A stretch of 64,000 bases of DNA. Origin: Mytilus californianus (lineage: Eukaryota; Mollusca; Bivalvia; Mytilida; Mytilidae). The translations under genes and the position numbers were made by a program. How positions within the stretch are numbered: position 1 is the stretch's first letter; every line of letters begins with the position of its first letter. The stretch is taken from NCBI RefSeq assembly GCF_021869535.1, contig NW_026262690.1, positions 14,409,001 through 14,473,000 of the forward strand. The letters run 5' to 3'. The notes beneath the pieces are model-generated. The model had not been told where the DNA came from and did no database searches. It saw only the letters and a list, made by a program, of their open reading frames with translations. Positions 49,401 through 63,100 of this stretch are shown here, one piece after another.

Positions 49401-52400
49401 ATACAGATTTACGACTAGGCTCATCACTAACCAGAGAGAAATTGTAAGAGTAAGTTTAAATACAGATTTACGACTAGATCACTAACCAGCGCTAACTTGC
49501 AAGAGTAAGTACAAATCAGTGTGAAACCGGAAATGACATGTTCTCAGCCGGAAGAAGCAAATTAACTCCCTTATTTCTGGCAAAAGTACATACAAACCAT
49601 ATCGGTATGAAGAAACCTTTAATTTGATGCCAGTAGTAACTTTAAGTAAACCGAAAGTAACTTCTAATCTATGATATTGAAATTATTTTAACCACCTTAT
49701 TTTTGTCTTTCACTGCATTGTTGTTTCAAAATATGTCGCTTAGGTATTTTGTATATGATATCGTACAGTTTATACGCTTTTGAAAGTGACCCTGTTTAAC
49801 TGAACACTTTATTTTGTAAGAGTTATCTCCATGAACACTGTTTTTCTTGTTATGACTACTCCTTTGCAACCGTAAAAGAAAGCTACAAATTATTTTCGAA
49901 TTTCTCGTTATATCCTCAGAATGTTACTTTTAATTTTGACCGGACCGTTTCGGAGACTCCATATAAGAGTTTTTTGAAATAAGGGAAATGTAATTGTAAC
50001 TAGAAAACCATAAAATATAGAGACCTAGGGTCTTTTGATTTGAGGTCCTTTGTCCACTAAAAGAAACCACGACACATAGATTTTGGTTGAAAGGGAAAGT
50101 TATCATTCAATTGGAGTTTTCACCCCTCTTTTATCTAAAACTAGCTGTATATGACCTTGAAGAAGGTCAACCGGAAACTACCTTTTCTTAACTGGAAGTA
50201 GCCATTTTGCATTATTTTCTTGTCAAAGTTGCTTAAACTTTTTTTTTAATCAGTGTGAAGCCGGGCAGGTTCAATTGAAACCGAAAGTGAAATTTTGAAA
50301 ACCGGAAGTACCTACTTATCTACCTTATATTAAGCAAAAGTATATATAAATCATATATTTTTAGAATCAGCGTGAATTAAGCTATTATCTGACACCAGAA
50401 TTGACATTTTGGACCGAAAGTGAATATTTTCCTATCAAAATATATGCATTTAGGGTGGGAAGACCTTCAATTGTTCTCTGAACAATTGTTTTTTTTTTCT
50501 TCCGCCACTTTTTGATGTCGAGATTTTGTTTTTGTTTCACAAGATATCGAAAAGTATTTTTGGTACATGATATCGAACAATAAATACACATTCGCAGTTG
50601 ACCCTGTGTAACCGTACACTTTCTCCTGTGAGAGTTATCTCCTCGTACACTGTTTTACTTGTAATGTCTACTCCTTCGCAACCATAAATTTTTAAAGACG
50701 AATTTATCTTGCCAAATACCTTGTAGCATCCAAGGATATTTTGTTAAATTTTGTCCGAAGCGAAACGGAGACTCCATATGAGAGTTATTTCCCATTCAGT
50801 ATTTGACATAGTGATATATGAATGTTACTCATTAACTGTAAGTTATAGAGACCTAGGGTATTTTGATTTGATGTCATTGATCCACGAAAAGACATTTGAG
50901 GTCAAGGTCATGATCTAAATTTTAATATTTGATTGTTTTCCCTTTTCCTTAGAAACCGTAATAAGTAATGACAAAAAAAAATTTTGGTAAAAAAAGTACC
51001 GTCCCTTTTAATAGGAGAGTTTAAAATAAGTTGTATGGAGATATAAACCATGAATCATACATAGTATAGACGTAGAGTATATTTGTAAGACTCTGAACCG
51101 CGATGGTACTCCGAGTGATGGTTTGACGCTGAAGTGCGTTTTTCATCACACTGAAGTGCGATGGTGGCATTGTGACGCTATCTTGTTGATAGCTACGCCG
51201 AAGTGCGATGATGGTAACGCTGAAGTGCGATGATCTACACAAACTACATTTTCATTTCTTTTCATGTCGATGTAGAAGTCAATTTGTATGTTAGCAGCAA
51301 TTTCCAGGTTTTTAAGTTGATAAGGGGCTTATAAACTTTAAATACTACGAGAAACGGGGAGGGTTGGTGGATAGGGAAAAGTTTTCTCTCTGTAGCGATT
51401 TTCATTTTCGAAATCTTCAAAAGGTTCATTTTTACGTACGATGGAACGTGACATTCTCTAAATACATACGGGTCCGCAGACAGACTCTGGTTTATAATAT
51501 TAAGGTTAACGAGGAACTCATGAGAGGATCAACGTAAAGATAAAATGCTAAAATACCTGTACAGAATAACGCAGAACTATGTCCACATGTAGAAAATCAA
51601 AGAGGACGATCTCTCATTTAGTATGCAGACAATAATAAATGTAAATTTATTTACTAAATATTAAGAAAATCTACTTGTCATAATAATTGCACGTTTGTAA
51701 ATTTTGAACTAGTCATCACGCGTCAAATAGATCATCGCACATCAGCGAACGGACCATCACACTTCAGCGTAGACCATCGCACTTCAGCATGACCATCGCA
51801 CTTCAGCGTCCCCATCGCACCTCCGAGTCCTACATATTGATTTGCGATCATCCTTTTATAGCCTTGAAATTGAGTACAAGGTCAAATGAGAATTTAACAT
51901 TCTAGATTTTGACTTTTTCTACAACTTCATATTAGTACATGATAAAGCCATAGGATTTTTTGCATTAGGTTTGGATACTTCTTTCCTTGAAAATGTCAAC
52001 CGGGCGTGACCTTGAGTCAACCGGAAGTAGCAATTATCCACTTCTTTCATGGAAAAATCATATATTTTCTAATCGGCATGCAAAAACCTATTATTGAGAC
52101 CGGATGTGAACTTCTGTAAACCGGAAGTAGCAAATTATGTCTCTTATTTCTGCCAATAGTATATCGAAACCATATATTTTTGGAATCCGTGTGAATCCGG
52201 AAGTGACATGTTCTTTAACGGAAGTAACAAATGATCTCCCTTATTTCAGGCAAAAGCACATAGAAACCATATTTTTTGTAATCAGTATGAAGAAACCTAT
52301 GATTTGATGCCAGTAGTAACTTTGTGTAAACCGGAAGTGACTTCTTATCAATGATTTTGAAATTCAAAAGTGGAAATACCTTCAATTGCTCTCTGGACAA

Positions 52401-55400
52401 TTGGTTTTTAATTCCTTTTCCTTTTCTTTTCAATCTAATTCTTATCTTGTGAATTCGATACCATTTCATTATTTTTTGTATTTTGTTTAACTTGATTCAC
52501 TTTTTGGGAATACTTTTGTCTTTTCTTAATCTTTTTGCATAACTTATATTCTGTTGTAAACTGTAGTTTAATATTTGAATTATTGACATTTTGTCAAAAC
52601 TCTTTCTTTTTTTCTTTGTTTACCTCCTCAAATACTGTAGAACTGATGTTTGATATATTTAGCATTAAAAGTTCAGTTTATTTTTATTAGACCATATTTA
52701 ATACTCTGTGCATTTTGATGAGAGATGCCTAATGACAAAATATTTAGGAAATCTAAAGACAGAGTAATCTTTATTGCTTATGATCATCCCTATTCATGAA
52801 GACCAAATCGTTGTAATTTTCTCGCTTTGACGAAATCGCAAAGGCAAAACTAAGGCATGTTGTTTCTGACGATGGTGGCGTCAAGAATGTATTAGTTTGT
52901 GATTAGGCCTTTTTATGCGGAACCACTAGTGGTAGGTCAATAAAACTTGGTATGTATTTGGCCCCGCATCCTCAATCATGGTCTGTTGACTTTGAAACTT
53001 TTGAGTTTACATTTTTAAGTGTGTGATGATGTCAGTTAAGGGGAACCACTGATAATACGTTAATGATATTTGGTATGCAGTTGTATCAACATTAACACAT
53101 CTCATATCCATGGAGATCATTTGTCATTTTAATTCAATATCTGCGTAAAACTATCAAAATTACCTACAGGCCAGACATATTTGATAATAAAATTGAGAAT
53201 GGAAATGGGGAATGTGTCAAAGAGACAACAACCCGACCATAGAACAGACAACAGCAGAAGGTCACTAACAGGTCTTCAATGCAGCGAGAAATTCCCGCAC
53301 CCGGAGGCGTCCTTCATCTGGCCCCTATACAAATATATATACTAGTTCAGTGATAATGAACGCCATACTAAACTCCAAATTGTACACAAGAAACTAAAAT
53401 TAAAAATAATACAAGACTAACAAAGGCTAGAGGCTCCTGACTTGGGACAGGCGCAAAAATGCGGCGGGGTTAAACATGTTTATGAGATCTCAACCCTCCC
53501 CCTATACCTCTAGCCAATGTAGAAAAGTAAACGCATAACAATAAGCACATTAAAATTCAGTTCAAGAGAAGTCCGAGTCTGATGTCAGAAGATGTAACCA
53601 AAGAAAATAAACAAAATGACAATAATACATAAATAACAACAGACTACTAGCAGTTAACTGACATGCCAGCTCCAGACTTCAATTAAACTGATTGAAAGAT
53701 TATGTCTTCATCATATGAATATCAAGCACAATCCTTCCCGTTAGGGGTTTAGTATCATACCATCATAACATATATGAGAAGAACATAACCCGTGTCATGC
53801 CAGACTTTATGTCAATAGTGTACTAAAAAACAATATCTTTTATTTCAAACCTGAATAGCATAAATTGTAAGATTATTTCATGTACCTATAAGGTATGTGC
53901 AGAAATCTTTCGTAATCCCTTGAAGATAAATTTTCTATAAATTTTTTTTTCAGTCGATTCAAGCATATGAATTCTGTTAAGAGTTTGGGAACATCTTTCC
54001 TGTACAGTAATATGATGTATGGCTTTGCTACCTATCTGTCTGAGAAACTTGGAGGTCATACATGGGAGGAATTAGTGGATTCTGAAATCTTCAAGTCCCT
54101 TGGAATGACATCATCTACTTTTATCACCACTGTGGCGGATGTAGAAAATGTTGCACAAGGTTACGATAAGGGTCCTCGATCAAAAGGCTACCTTGTACCA
54201 GTGCCATTAGCGTTTAGCAGGTAAGTTTTACGCAGATAATGTATTTCTAATTAAAAAGATGAACCATATTATGATGCCGATCAAAGAAGAAACACGCCTC
54301 CTTATCTTCACATTTGATCCCGATGTCATCACTGATTGGCTGTGTGCCAAGCGTTTGAAAATCGCGTCATTTCCGCGATGCATATTTTTATCAACGAACG
54401 TTTCTAAGGACCTTTAACAATCAGAATAAAAAATGTTTACTTATATTTTTGCATTGCACAAGGTCATGCGTTTCTCAGACTATTGTGACTACACTGATTG
54501 ATACAGTAGTCTTGGAGAATAGTTGTAATTGGCTTTGAGTAACTGCGAGTACTCTTAATACTCTTATTTTGGTGCTTTGTGTCTATTGCAACGGTTTTTA
54601 TGTTAGTTGTTTTGTGCCTCATACCGATCATTTGGGTTTAGCCAATCGCAACTGATTTTTACAGTTTGTTCTTATGTTGTGATGTTACACCACTGTCGAA
54701 GGTAAGATGAGGGTTGAGCGCTCACAAACATGGTAACCACACCCCATTCTTTACGTGACTGTCCCAAATCAAGAGCATGTAGTTCAGGAGCTGTCGTTGG
54801 TTCATGTCCGTCTTATTTGTTTTTCGTAAATTGTTTTGTTATAAATTAGTCTTCTCGTTTGAATTGTTTCACATTTTTCATGTTGGGTCCTTTTATAGCC
54901 TATTGTATGGTATGGGCTTATCTCATTGTTGAATGCCATATGTTGCCTATAATTGCTTACATCCACTTCATTTGGTGGATAGTAGTCTCAATGGCAATCA
55001 TACCACATCTCTACTACATAAAATCAAGATAATGAAAAATGGTGCTAATAACAAAGCTTATGTCTGCATGAATACAAGAAAAGCGTCTGACAGTAATATC
55101 CAAAATGTTGAGTGTACAGTAGTTGAAATGCATTTCTGACTAGTTAAAAACTTAATTGAATATAAATTACTTTCGAAGTCATGAAAAAACATGTATAATA
55201 AAACATTTTAATAGGCTGATGATATGGTATCACACAACACAATAGTTCAATTCAATAAACAATTTAAAGAACTATTAAGGTAGAAATTCTAAAAATATAG
55301 TTGCATAAAATTAACCCGCAAAACCGAAGGTCAGCCAAAAAAAAGAAGTGTCATATTAGTACTGAGATGGCACACTATATAAATGGTTTATATAAACAGA

Positions 55401-58400
55401 GTCAGCTAACAAACAAGTCTCCCTAGTGTCCATAAAAAATATAATTAGGGATCTGCTAAAATCAGCCCTCTGAAAAACCAAAAGAGAAATCTGCTACAAA
55501 ACTCTCCCCCTGCTATAAAAAGAGGTCAGAATTTAACAAAGCCTTTCTCGTAAATAGTTGCCTCTCAACCCAGTTCTAATGAGCACGATTCAAATAACTC
55601 GAGGGGGGGGGGGGGGTAATTAGTCAACCAAAACTGTTAATTAACGTTATGCACTAAGCTTTCAGAATATTTAAAATCTACTGTTCTATGTAAAATAAAT
55701 GATAAACTATACTATCATAGGAAGAGTTAAAACTCATAATGTCTAAACTTAAAACTGTCACTAGATAACTCAAATATTCGCTTAAATTCAATGTGCACCT
55801 ACACCTTGCTTTCAGGCCTCCTAACTTCTTGTTCTGTTTCTGTTTATTATAACTGCTCCCCGAAAATAGACCCTGACATCACCTGTACTTCTTTCTCTAG
55901 CTGCCTTATGCGCTCTCTTAGCTTGTGTTTTCTTAAAGCATCTCTCTTTTTCTCCAATAACTGGACCTTTAACTCTTATTCCCCCTCGAGCTCAATATCA
56001 GAAGACTGAGAAGGACCAATAGCACCAGGACATAATTTTTCACCGAAATCTTCTTGTTCTTCTGGTTTAGATGATAAATTCAACAGACCGTTGTCATCCA
56101 TGCTTGGCTGAAATGATAACTGAACAACAGAATCCGTTGTACCAAAACTGTTGATATATTTATAATCACTTCACGGAACAGATCGTTTGGGTCTACCGCT
56201 CAAGTTATAACAAAACGTTTTCAAAAACATTCATTAAAATTTTTCTCTTAAATCTATCGAAGTTGTTGATCGACGCTTCAACTCGAAATCAAATGCATTC
56301 TATATAAAACAACTAAGTGTTTACCGTGTGAAAACCAGTCTTAAAGTGAATATCACAGGTATGTAATGTAACAGGTAAATGCAAGTGAGTAATTTGCAAC
56401 TGATGTTTCAATCAGAAAATGTATAACAAAACTTTGGTAAACAATTTTGAAACAGTGAAGTAGAATAAATCTTGCAAGAAAGTAAAATTCTTTCTCAGTA
56501 TTTAATCATTTTTATTAGAATAACAAAATCCAAAAAAGTATCAATCGGCAATCCTCGGCAGATTCCGGTACCCATATCGAACTTAATTTAGATAACCGGA
56601 ATCTGCCGAGGTTTGCCGATTGACAACATACCAATATGGCAGCAAAAGACACAAGAACATTAGAAATAGCAATAAACTTTCAAAACGTTTCTCTATTTTC
56701 AATAATGATTTTTTTTTGTTATATACAAGCTGTAAATGATTAATGACTGTTTTAGGTGAATATCAGTGTTGATTAAACTATTTTAATAAAACGGTATATA
56801 TTTTCTTTATAGGGAGTGGGGATTATGGGCGGGATCTGGTGCTATTATGTCCAATGCTGAAGATATGACTAAATGGATGAAATTCCATTTGAATGGAGGC
56901 CTTGACAAATCTGGCTTTCCATTAATGAATCAGTCTTATTTTGATGCATTACACGAAGAACATATCGGTTTATCCTACACCACAGTCAATAAATATTTCA
57001 AAAATCAGATACAGCCAACGGAAGAAACAGGATATGGATTGGGATTTAAACTCGGAACATATAGAGGTGAGTCATGGTGATATTTTCTGAAATTGTTTTT
57101 CTGTAATGTGTAGATGATTACTTCTTCATATAAAAAGAAACCAGGATATGGGTTATCCATCCATGACACAAAATCAGTACATGCACATCAAAAACACAAA
57201 AAGCAAAGGAACAGCGCTTTGATTGCATTTTTATTATCTTTTGCTGATACTGTTGATTTTTCTTTTATTGCCGGTTAATCATGCAGGCACCCTCTTTAAT
57301 TATATATTACTTTATTCATTTATTCGTTTAATCAAAAAGACATGAAAGGGTGTGATTGATAGCGTACACGTATTTTTGTGTTTATATCCCTTACCGAAAA
57401 ATAAGCTCTGCGGCAAACATTTGCCGCAAGTTTGCAGCAAACATTGCTGCAAACTTGCCGCAACCATTTTACCATGCAAATGAAGGTTGCGGCAAGCTTG
57501 CTGCAAACATAATTATGCAAATTAGATTTGCCGCAAGCTTGCGGCAATTGTTTGCTGCAAGCTTGCGGCAATTGTTTGTTGCAAACTTGCGGCAAACTTG
57601 CAGGAACTACACATTATACCAATGTCAGGTGTGTAGACATATTTAATTTATCTCTTTCAAATTACACAGCAACATTTTTAAAAAATCAATTCATGTCTGT
57701 ATACAAACAGTCATTGAAAGAGTTCTTGCAAACTTACAAGATTTAAGGAAATACATACATGCATTTGAGTTTTGAAAAAGGGGGCAGGGGTCATTCTCAA
57801 ATGACATCATATACCTGTATTAAGAAATGAAAAAGGATAAATCTCAAATGTGTATTGAGTATAAAGCTAGGTAACAATTGCATAACAGAATTGAACTTAC
57901 AATGTAGTTTTAATAAACATGGTACAATACATCAGTTACAAAATTCAAACTTATAATAGCTAAAGTTTTTCATTACACACATACATGTATATATAGTTGC
58001 TTACTTTATTATGTATGATGATAACATTAATTATTTTATTAAAACATTCTATGAATTATATGTACTTACAAAATTACATACTGAATATCTTTATCTATTG
58101 ACCCAAAATGCCTCCTTGATCTCTTATTTGTGAAATGCATTTTCCAAACACAACCAACATGACCTAGCCACAATTTCAAATTGAAAACTTCCAGGAAGTG
58201 CCAACTAGGCATGCCCAGTCAATATTGTGTAATTCTTGCAATGTTCTGGCAAACATATAGAATGGTCAAAGTTTTCTGCAATCTTGCGGCAAACATATAG
58301 AATGGTCAAAGTTTTCTGCAATCTTGCGGCAAACATTCTTTATAATTTTAAACTTTCTGGCAATCATACGGCAAACATTGATGTTTCTGCAAACTTGCCG

Positions 58401-60128
58401 CAAGCTTGCAGCAAAAAGCTGCAATGTTTGCCGGAAGTTTGCAGCTAGCGGCAAACATCTGCAAACACTATTTTCTGTGTTCCTGCAAACTTTTTGTTTG
58501 CGGCAAGCTTGCAGCAAGTCTGCTGCAAGTTTGCGGCAAACAATTCAGTTCCATAAGGGATAGAAAGAAGATGTGGTTTGATTGCAAATGAGACAACTCT
58601 CCACAAGAGACCAAGTGACACAGAAATTAACAACTATAGGTCACCGTACGGCCTTCAACAATAAGCAAAGCCCATACCATGTCTAGCACAATGTCTGATA
58701 TTAGGTGTATAAAATTAATGTCTTGGAGTTGCTAACGCCACAAGAGTTTACAGTACCGTATACTATGGTTTATTGTTTTACTTGTTTCTGTGTTTCTGGT
58801 GTATTGGAAATGAGGAGTTAAGTATTGAACTTATTCTGAACTCATCTATACAATATATATGAGTGTTGCCGTATCCCTTTCTGTGCTTTACAATTTCATA
58901 ACTTCCGTGCCATATGTTGACACCAATGTTTACACATGATCGGTTTCAAGTTTGTAAAATAGCATCTGCATCATTTTATAAGATAAATGTACAGTTAGGC
59001 TTCAAAAAAACAATCACTATCGTAAGTGTTATAATTTTTTGTGTTTTAATGTTTTAATATATACCTTTTTATTTATGTCAATTATTAGATTTCATCTTAT
59101 TACATGTACGTTATTTATTTACTTGTAACCGGATGTTTTTAATGTAGATTTGGTAGTACGCATGCGTTAATTTAATTGTAATCCGAAACTAACTCGAATG
59201 ATTCAGCGCCCTCCACCCACTGCCGTTTCTCGTTGGAGTAATCGGAATAAAACAACTGGACTATTCGGGTTAATCCAAACCACGTTGGTTGCGTATCTGC
59301 GCAAGTGTACAAATGGGAAATTTAATTGTGAATCCGAAAGTTTCAAAAAAAATGATAAACAGAATTTTCATTACTTCATGCAATGCATCTTATGTTAATT
59401 TCAAGTATCTACGCGGAGAGTACGACTTAAACTCAAAATTACACGGATTTAGTTGTTCCGTCTGTGTTCAGATCTTTAACGCAATCAAGTCATATTCCGG
59501 TTTTAGAAAAACAAGCGTTTTTTAAAACGAAAGTTAGAATATTTCAGTATGTCATTGCGATAATAAAGAGTCAAACGCACACGTAAATTTACTGGTGTTT
59601 TACACTTCAAACGATGCACCGTCAGTTGACAGAAATATCAATGTACGAACTAATGTCAGTTGACGGAATCCATATCGAAAGTACGTAGTTTTCATGTCAG
59701 TCATTGTCAGAATGTCCCCAATGTCAATGATTACCTTTATTGCCTTACGTTTCAAAGTTTTAAGTGATCAAAAACGGGATTTGACGAATAAATAGTCCAG
59801 CTTTTTACCGTTATTCGTCATAAGGTACTTCCATTACGACCCTCGAGTACCGAACCAGTAATTTGTTGCTGTCAATCGTATTATTTTTCATGAAACATTT
59901 CAGAAAATGAACGTTTGACGCCTGACGGAAAAGGACATCCCTACTCTCGTACTTTTGTGTAAAAATATTAGATAAAAAACAAATATGATTCTACCAACAA
60001 ATTGGTGGTTCCCGATTTGGGTCAAGACCATACAGAGAATGGACGGGTTTGAAATGTTAACAAGTGCTCAAAACCCAATCCCTGATCTGAGACAAATCTG
60101 CATTGGATATATTTAGCAGTTTTTAATA

Positions 60129-60159
<31 letters not shown>

Positions 60160-63100
60160 AATTTTATTAATCAATTTTGGGCCCGATGGGCATAAAAATT
60201 ATAATAAATTATATGTTTATAATGAAAAAACAAGGAACTGTGAACAACTATAACAATTCATGCTTAACTGATTGATGTTGGTTTTAAACCCTACTTTAAG
60301 CACACTTGACTAAAATCATGGTGGCCAGATTTTTTTTTGTACGAAAGAAGTCGGAATACCCAAAGTGAACTATCTACACGTACCTTTGACAGAAAAACTT
60401 TCAAGTGAAACCTAATCAATTACTGATATAATTGCTTGCATCAAGTCGACCGTATAGAATTATAAAAAAAATTAATTTGAATCAACAGTATTTGTAGATT
60501 TTTATGTTGAGTGTAGTCAGCTTTTGTAGAGACATGAGTAATATTAAAGAATATTATTATTTGAAGGAAAAAATACGTCGAAAGCAATAATGGGACACAT
60601 CAGGGTGGGTCTGTGTGGGCTGCTTCCATTGTAAATCAAGTTACCTTTTATGCATCTTCTTCCACCTCAGAGCTATCATCTCTTTGATTTTACATAGAAA
60701 TGCAATTCATTTGTAAGAATTTGTATCTAAAGGAAGAAAATTGTGTGTTTTTACTTATTATTTTAACAGATTACCTTTTTTATGAGTCAATGTTTTTTCC
60801 ATCTCAGCAGCCATTTAAGGGGACATATCTCAGATAATCTAATTTTACAAAGGAATGCATAGAAAATTTACATATTTTGATTTGTAATAAGAAAACGAGT
60901 TCTGTAGCCCCAACTTTCCCTTATATTTTCTGAAAGTACATTATTTTGGCTATTGCTTCATAATTTAATTTTAAAATCCTATCATATAGTTTTCTTTCTG
61001 TTCACACTAAATATGTTTTCCATGTATAAACTTTACAAAATTTGACAATAGTTCCCAGCCTTTAGCTTGAAAAAAGCTTCTGTAACCCACACCTTTTTTA
61101 ATATTTTTTACAATATAAAAATAAGGAGATGGAGTATGATTGCTAATGAGACAACTATCCACCAAAGTTCAAATGAAGGGAATGTAAGCAATTATAGGCA
61201 ACCGTACGGCCTTCAACAATGAGAAAAACCCATACCGTATAGTCGGCTATGAAAGGCCCCGACATGAAAGATATGAAACAATTCAATTGAGAAAACTAAC
61301 GGTCTAATTTATAACAAAATAATTTACGAAAAACTATTATGACAGACATAAACCAACGACAACCACCGAACTACAGGCTCCTGACTTGGGACAGGCACAT
61401 AAAGAATATGGCGGGGTTAAACATGCTTGTAAGCGCTCAAACCTCCCCAAACCTGGAACAGTGGTGTAACAGCAAAACATAAGAACAAACTATAAAATTC
61501 AGTTGAAAAAGGCTAAACTCATAAGATCGATACAAAGAAAAACATCAAACAAAAACACAGACAGGACATGGCAGGGTATATATACATCCCTCATCCCTAC
61601 CAACAAAAAAGTACAGATCTGAGAATTCTCACAGTTACTGGCAGCTAGTTCAAAGCCAATAACAAATAATGAAAAAAACCATGTATCTAAGACTAAAATA
61701 TCAATCAGTACACATCCAACACCCAATGAATTTAGTGTGAAAACGTCATTAACAGTCAGAGAAAAACATGACCTTGTGCAATGCCAAAATATAGGTATCG
61801 ACAGATTGTAGTACCGTGAAAGTACATATGTTTAATATTTAGTATGGTTTTAATTTACTGATAACAAACTCAATATTTATACCAATGAAAACAATATTCA
61901 AAGATTTAATTACATTGTTGAAAAGGTAACCTTTTAGAATAAGTTTATTTAAAGGATTGATAAGTTTACTCGGATCGTATCTAAATTTCCGGGCTCGGTT
62001 AACAACATCACCGTAATATTTAGGATGTGCTATTCCGTGTGTAATAAGTTTTCTACAGGTACAGCCAAACTTTCAAACCAAATCTTTGTATATATGGAAG
62101 AATTTAGTAACGGTTTTAAGTAATTTGTGGTAACGAAATCCCTGACTTAATAATTTACTTGTAATACATAGATTACGCTCATTGAAATCTAAAACGTCAC
62201 TACAGACACCGGCATAGCGAACGAGTTGGGATATATACTAGTAAACACCAAAGGAACATCACTGTCTAAAAAGGGAAAATTAACAATAGGGAAAGAAAAA
62301 TCATCCCTTTTGTCCTAAATTTTTGTGTAGAGTTTCTGGTGTAATACTGAAATATCTTAATCTAGGAAAGGACAGGCTGTTAATATTAGCATGATATAAA
62401 CTAAATTTGGCAAGTATCATAAAAATCTGTCGCTTTTTATTTACACCCCATCAACCTCGACAGTGTTTTTTCTTAATATTATTAATTGATTTTTTTTAAA
62501 AGCAGAACCTTATTTTTTCGACAGCAATGGTAGTTCAATTCTTTATCTTCGTATGTATTATAAATAAGGGAAGTAATACATTTTCTACCATTGGGCAAAT
62601 CACCAAAAAAAAAACTCCTCATTAAAAAAAAATGGTTAACATATTGATGGTTGGTGCATGAATGTTATCATGCTTTGTTGAAACAATTTTTAATTGCAGG
62701 TAAAAATATGTTGTTACATGGTGGCAGTACCTTCGGTTATAGATCTTTTATGACCTTATTTCCTGAGCAGAAAGTTGGTGTCTTTACTTCTATGAATGGG
62801 GAAGATCAAGATGATAACTCGTATAAATTCCGCGTCCTGCTTCACAACTTCCTGTCGGATAATGCTCTGAATGTCTCGCCGTGGCTAAATGCTTCGTCAA
62901 TAATACAACAGCTTTCGGAACCTAGATATAAAGGATATAGCACAAAAACTCAGGCAAAACGAAGTTTGACGGATTACGTTGGTCATTACAATAGTCCGAT
63001 ATACGGGAATATTATCGTAGAGATGAAGGAAAATGGCAAACTAGGTCTAATCTATGGAAATGGTACATGGAATTTATGGCCAAAATCCACTAAAGATGAA

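Noticed and set aside
57312-58633. Many overlapping open frames on both strands
   Set aside because: Produced by the palindromic TTGCCGCAA motifs; peptides are low-complexity Cys/Ala/Gln strings with no homology I recognise.
59198-59525. Overlapping + strand open frames
   Set aside because: Two frames over the same stretch, with no splice context or recognisable domain.
62651-62699. ATG at 62651 as start of a separate 204-aa gene
   Set aside because: Frame before 62700 is intronic; the exon joins exon 5 exactly at a split Gly codon.
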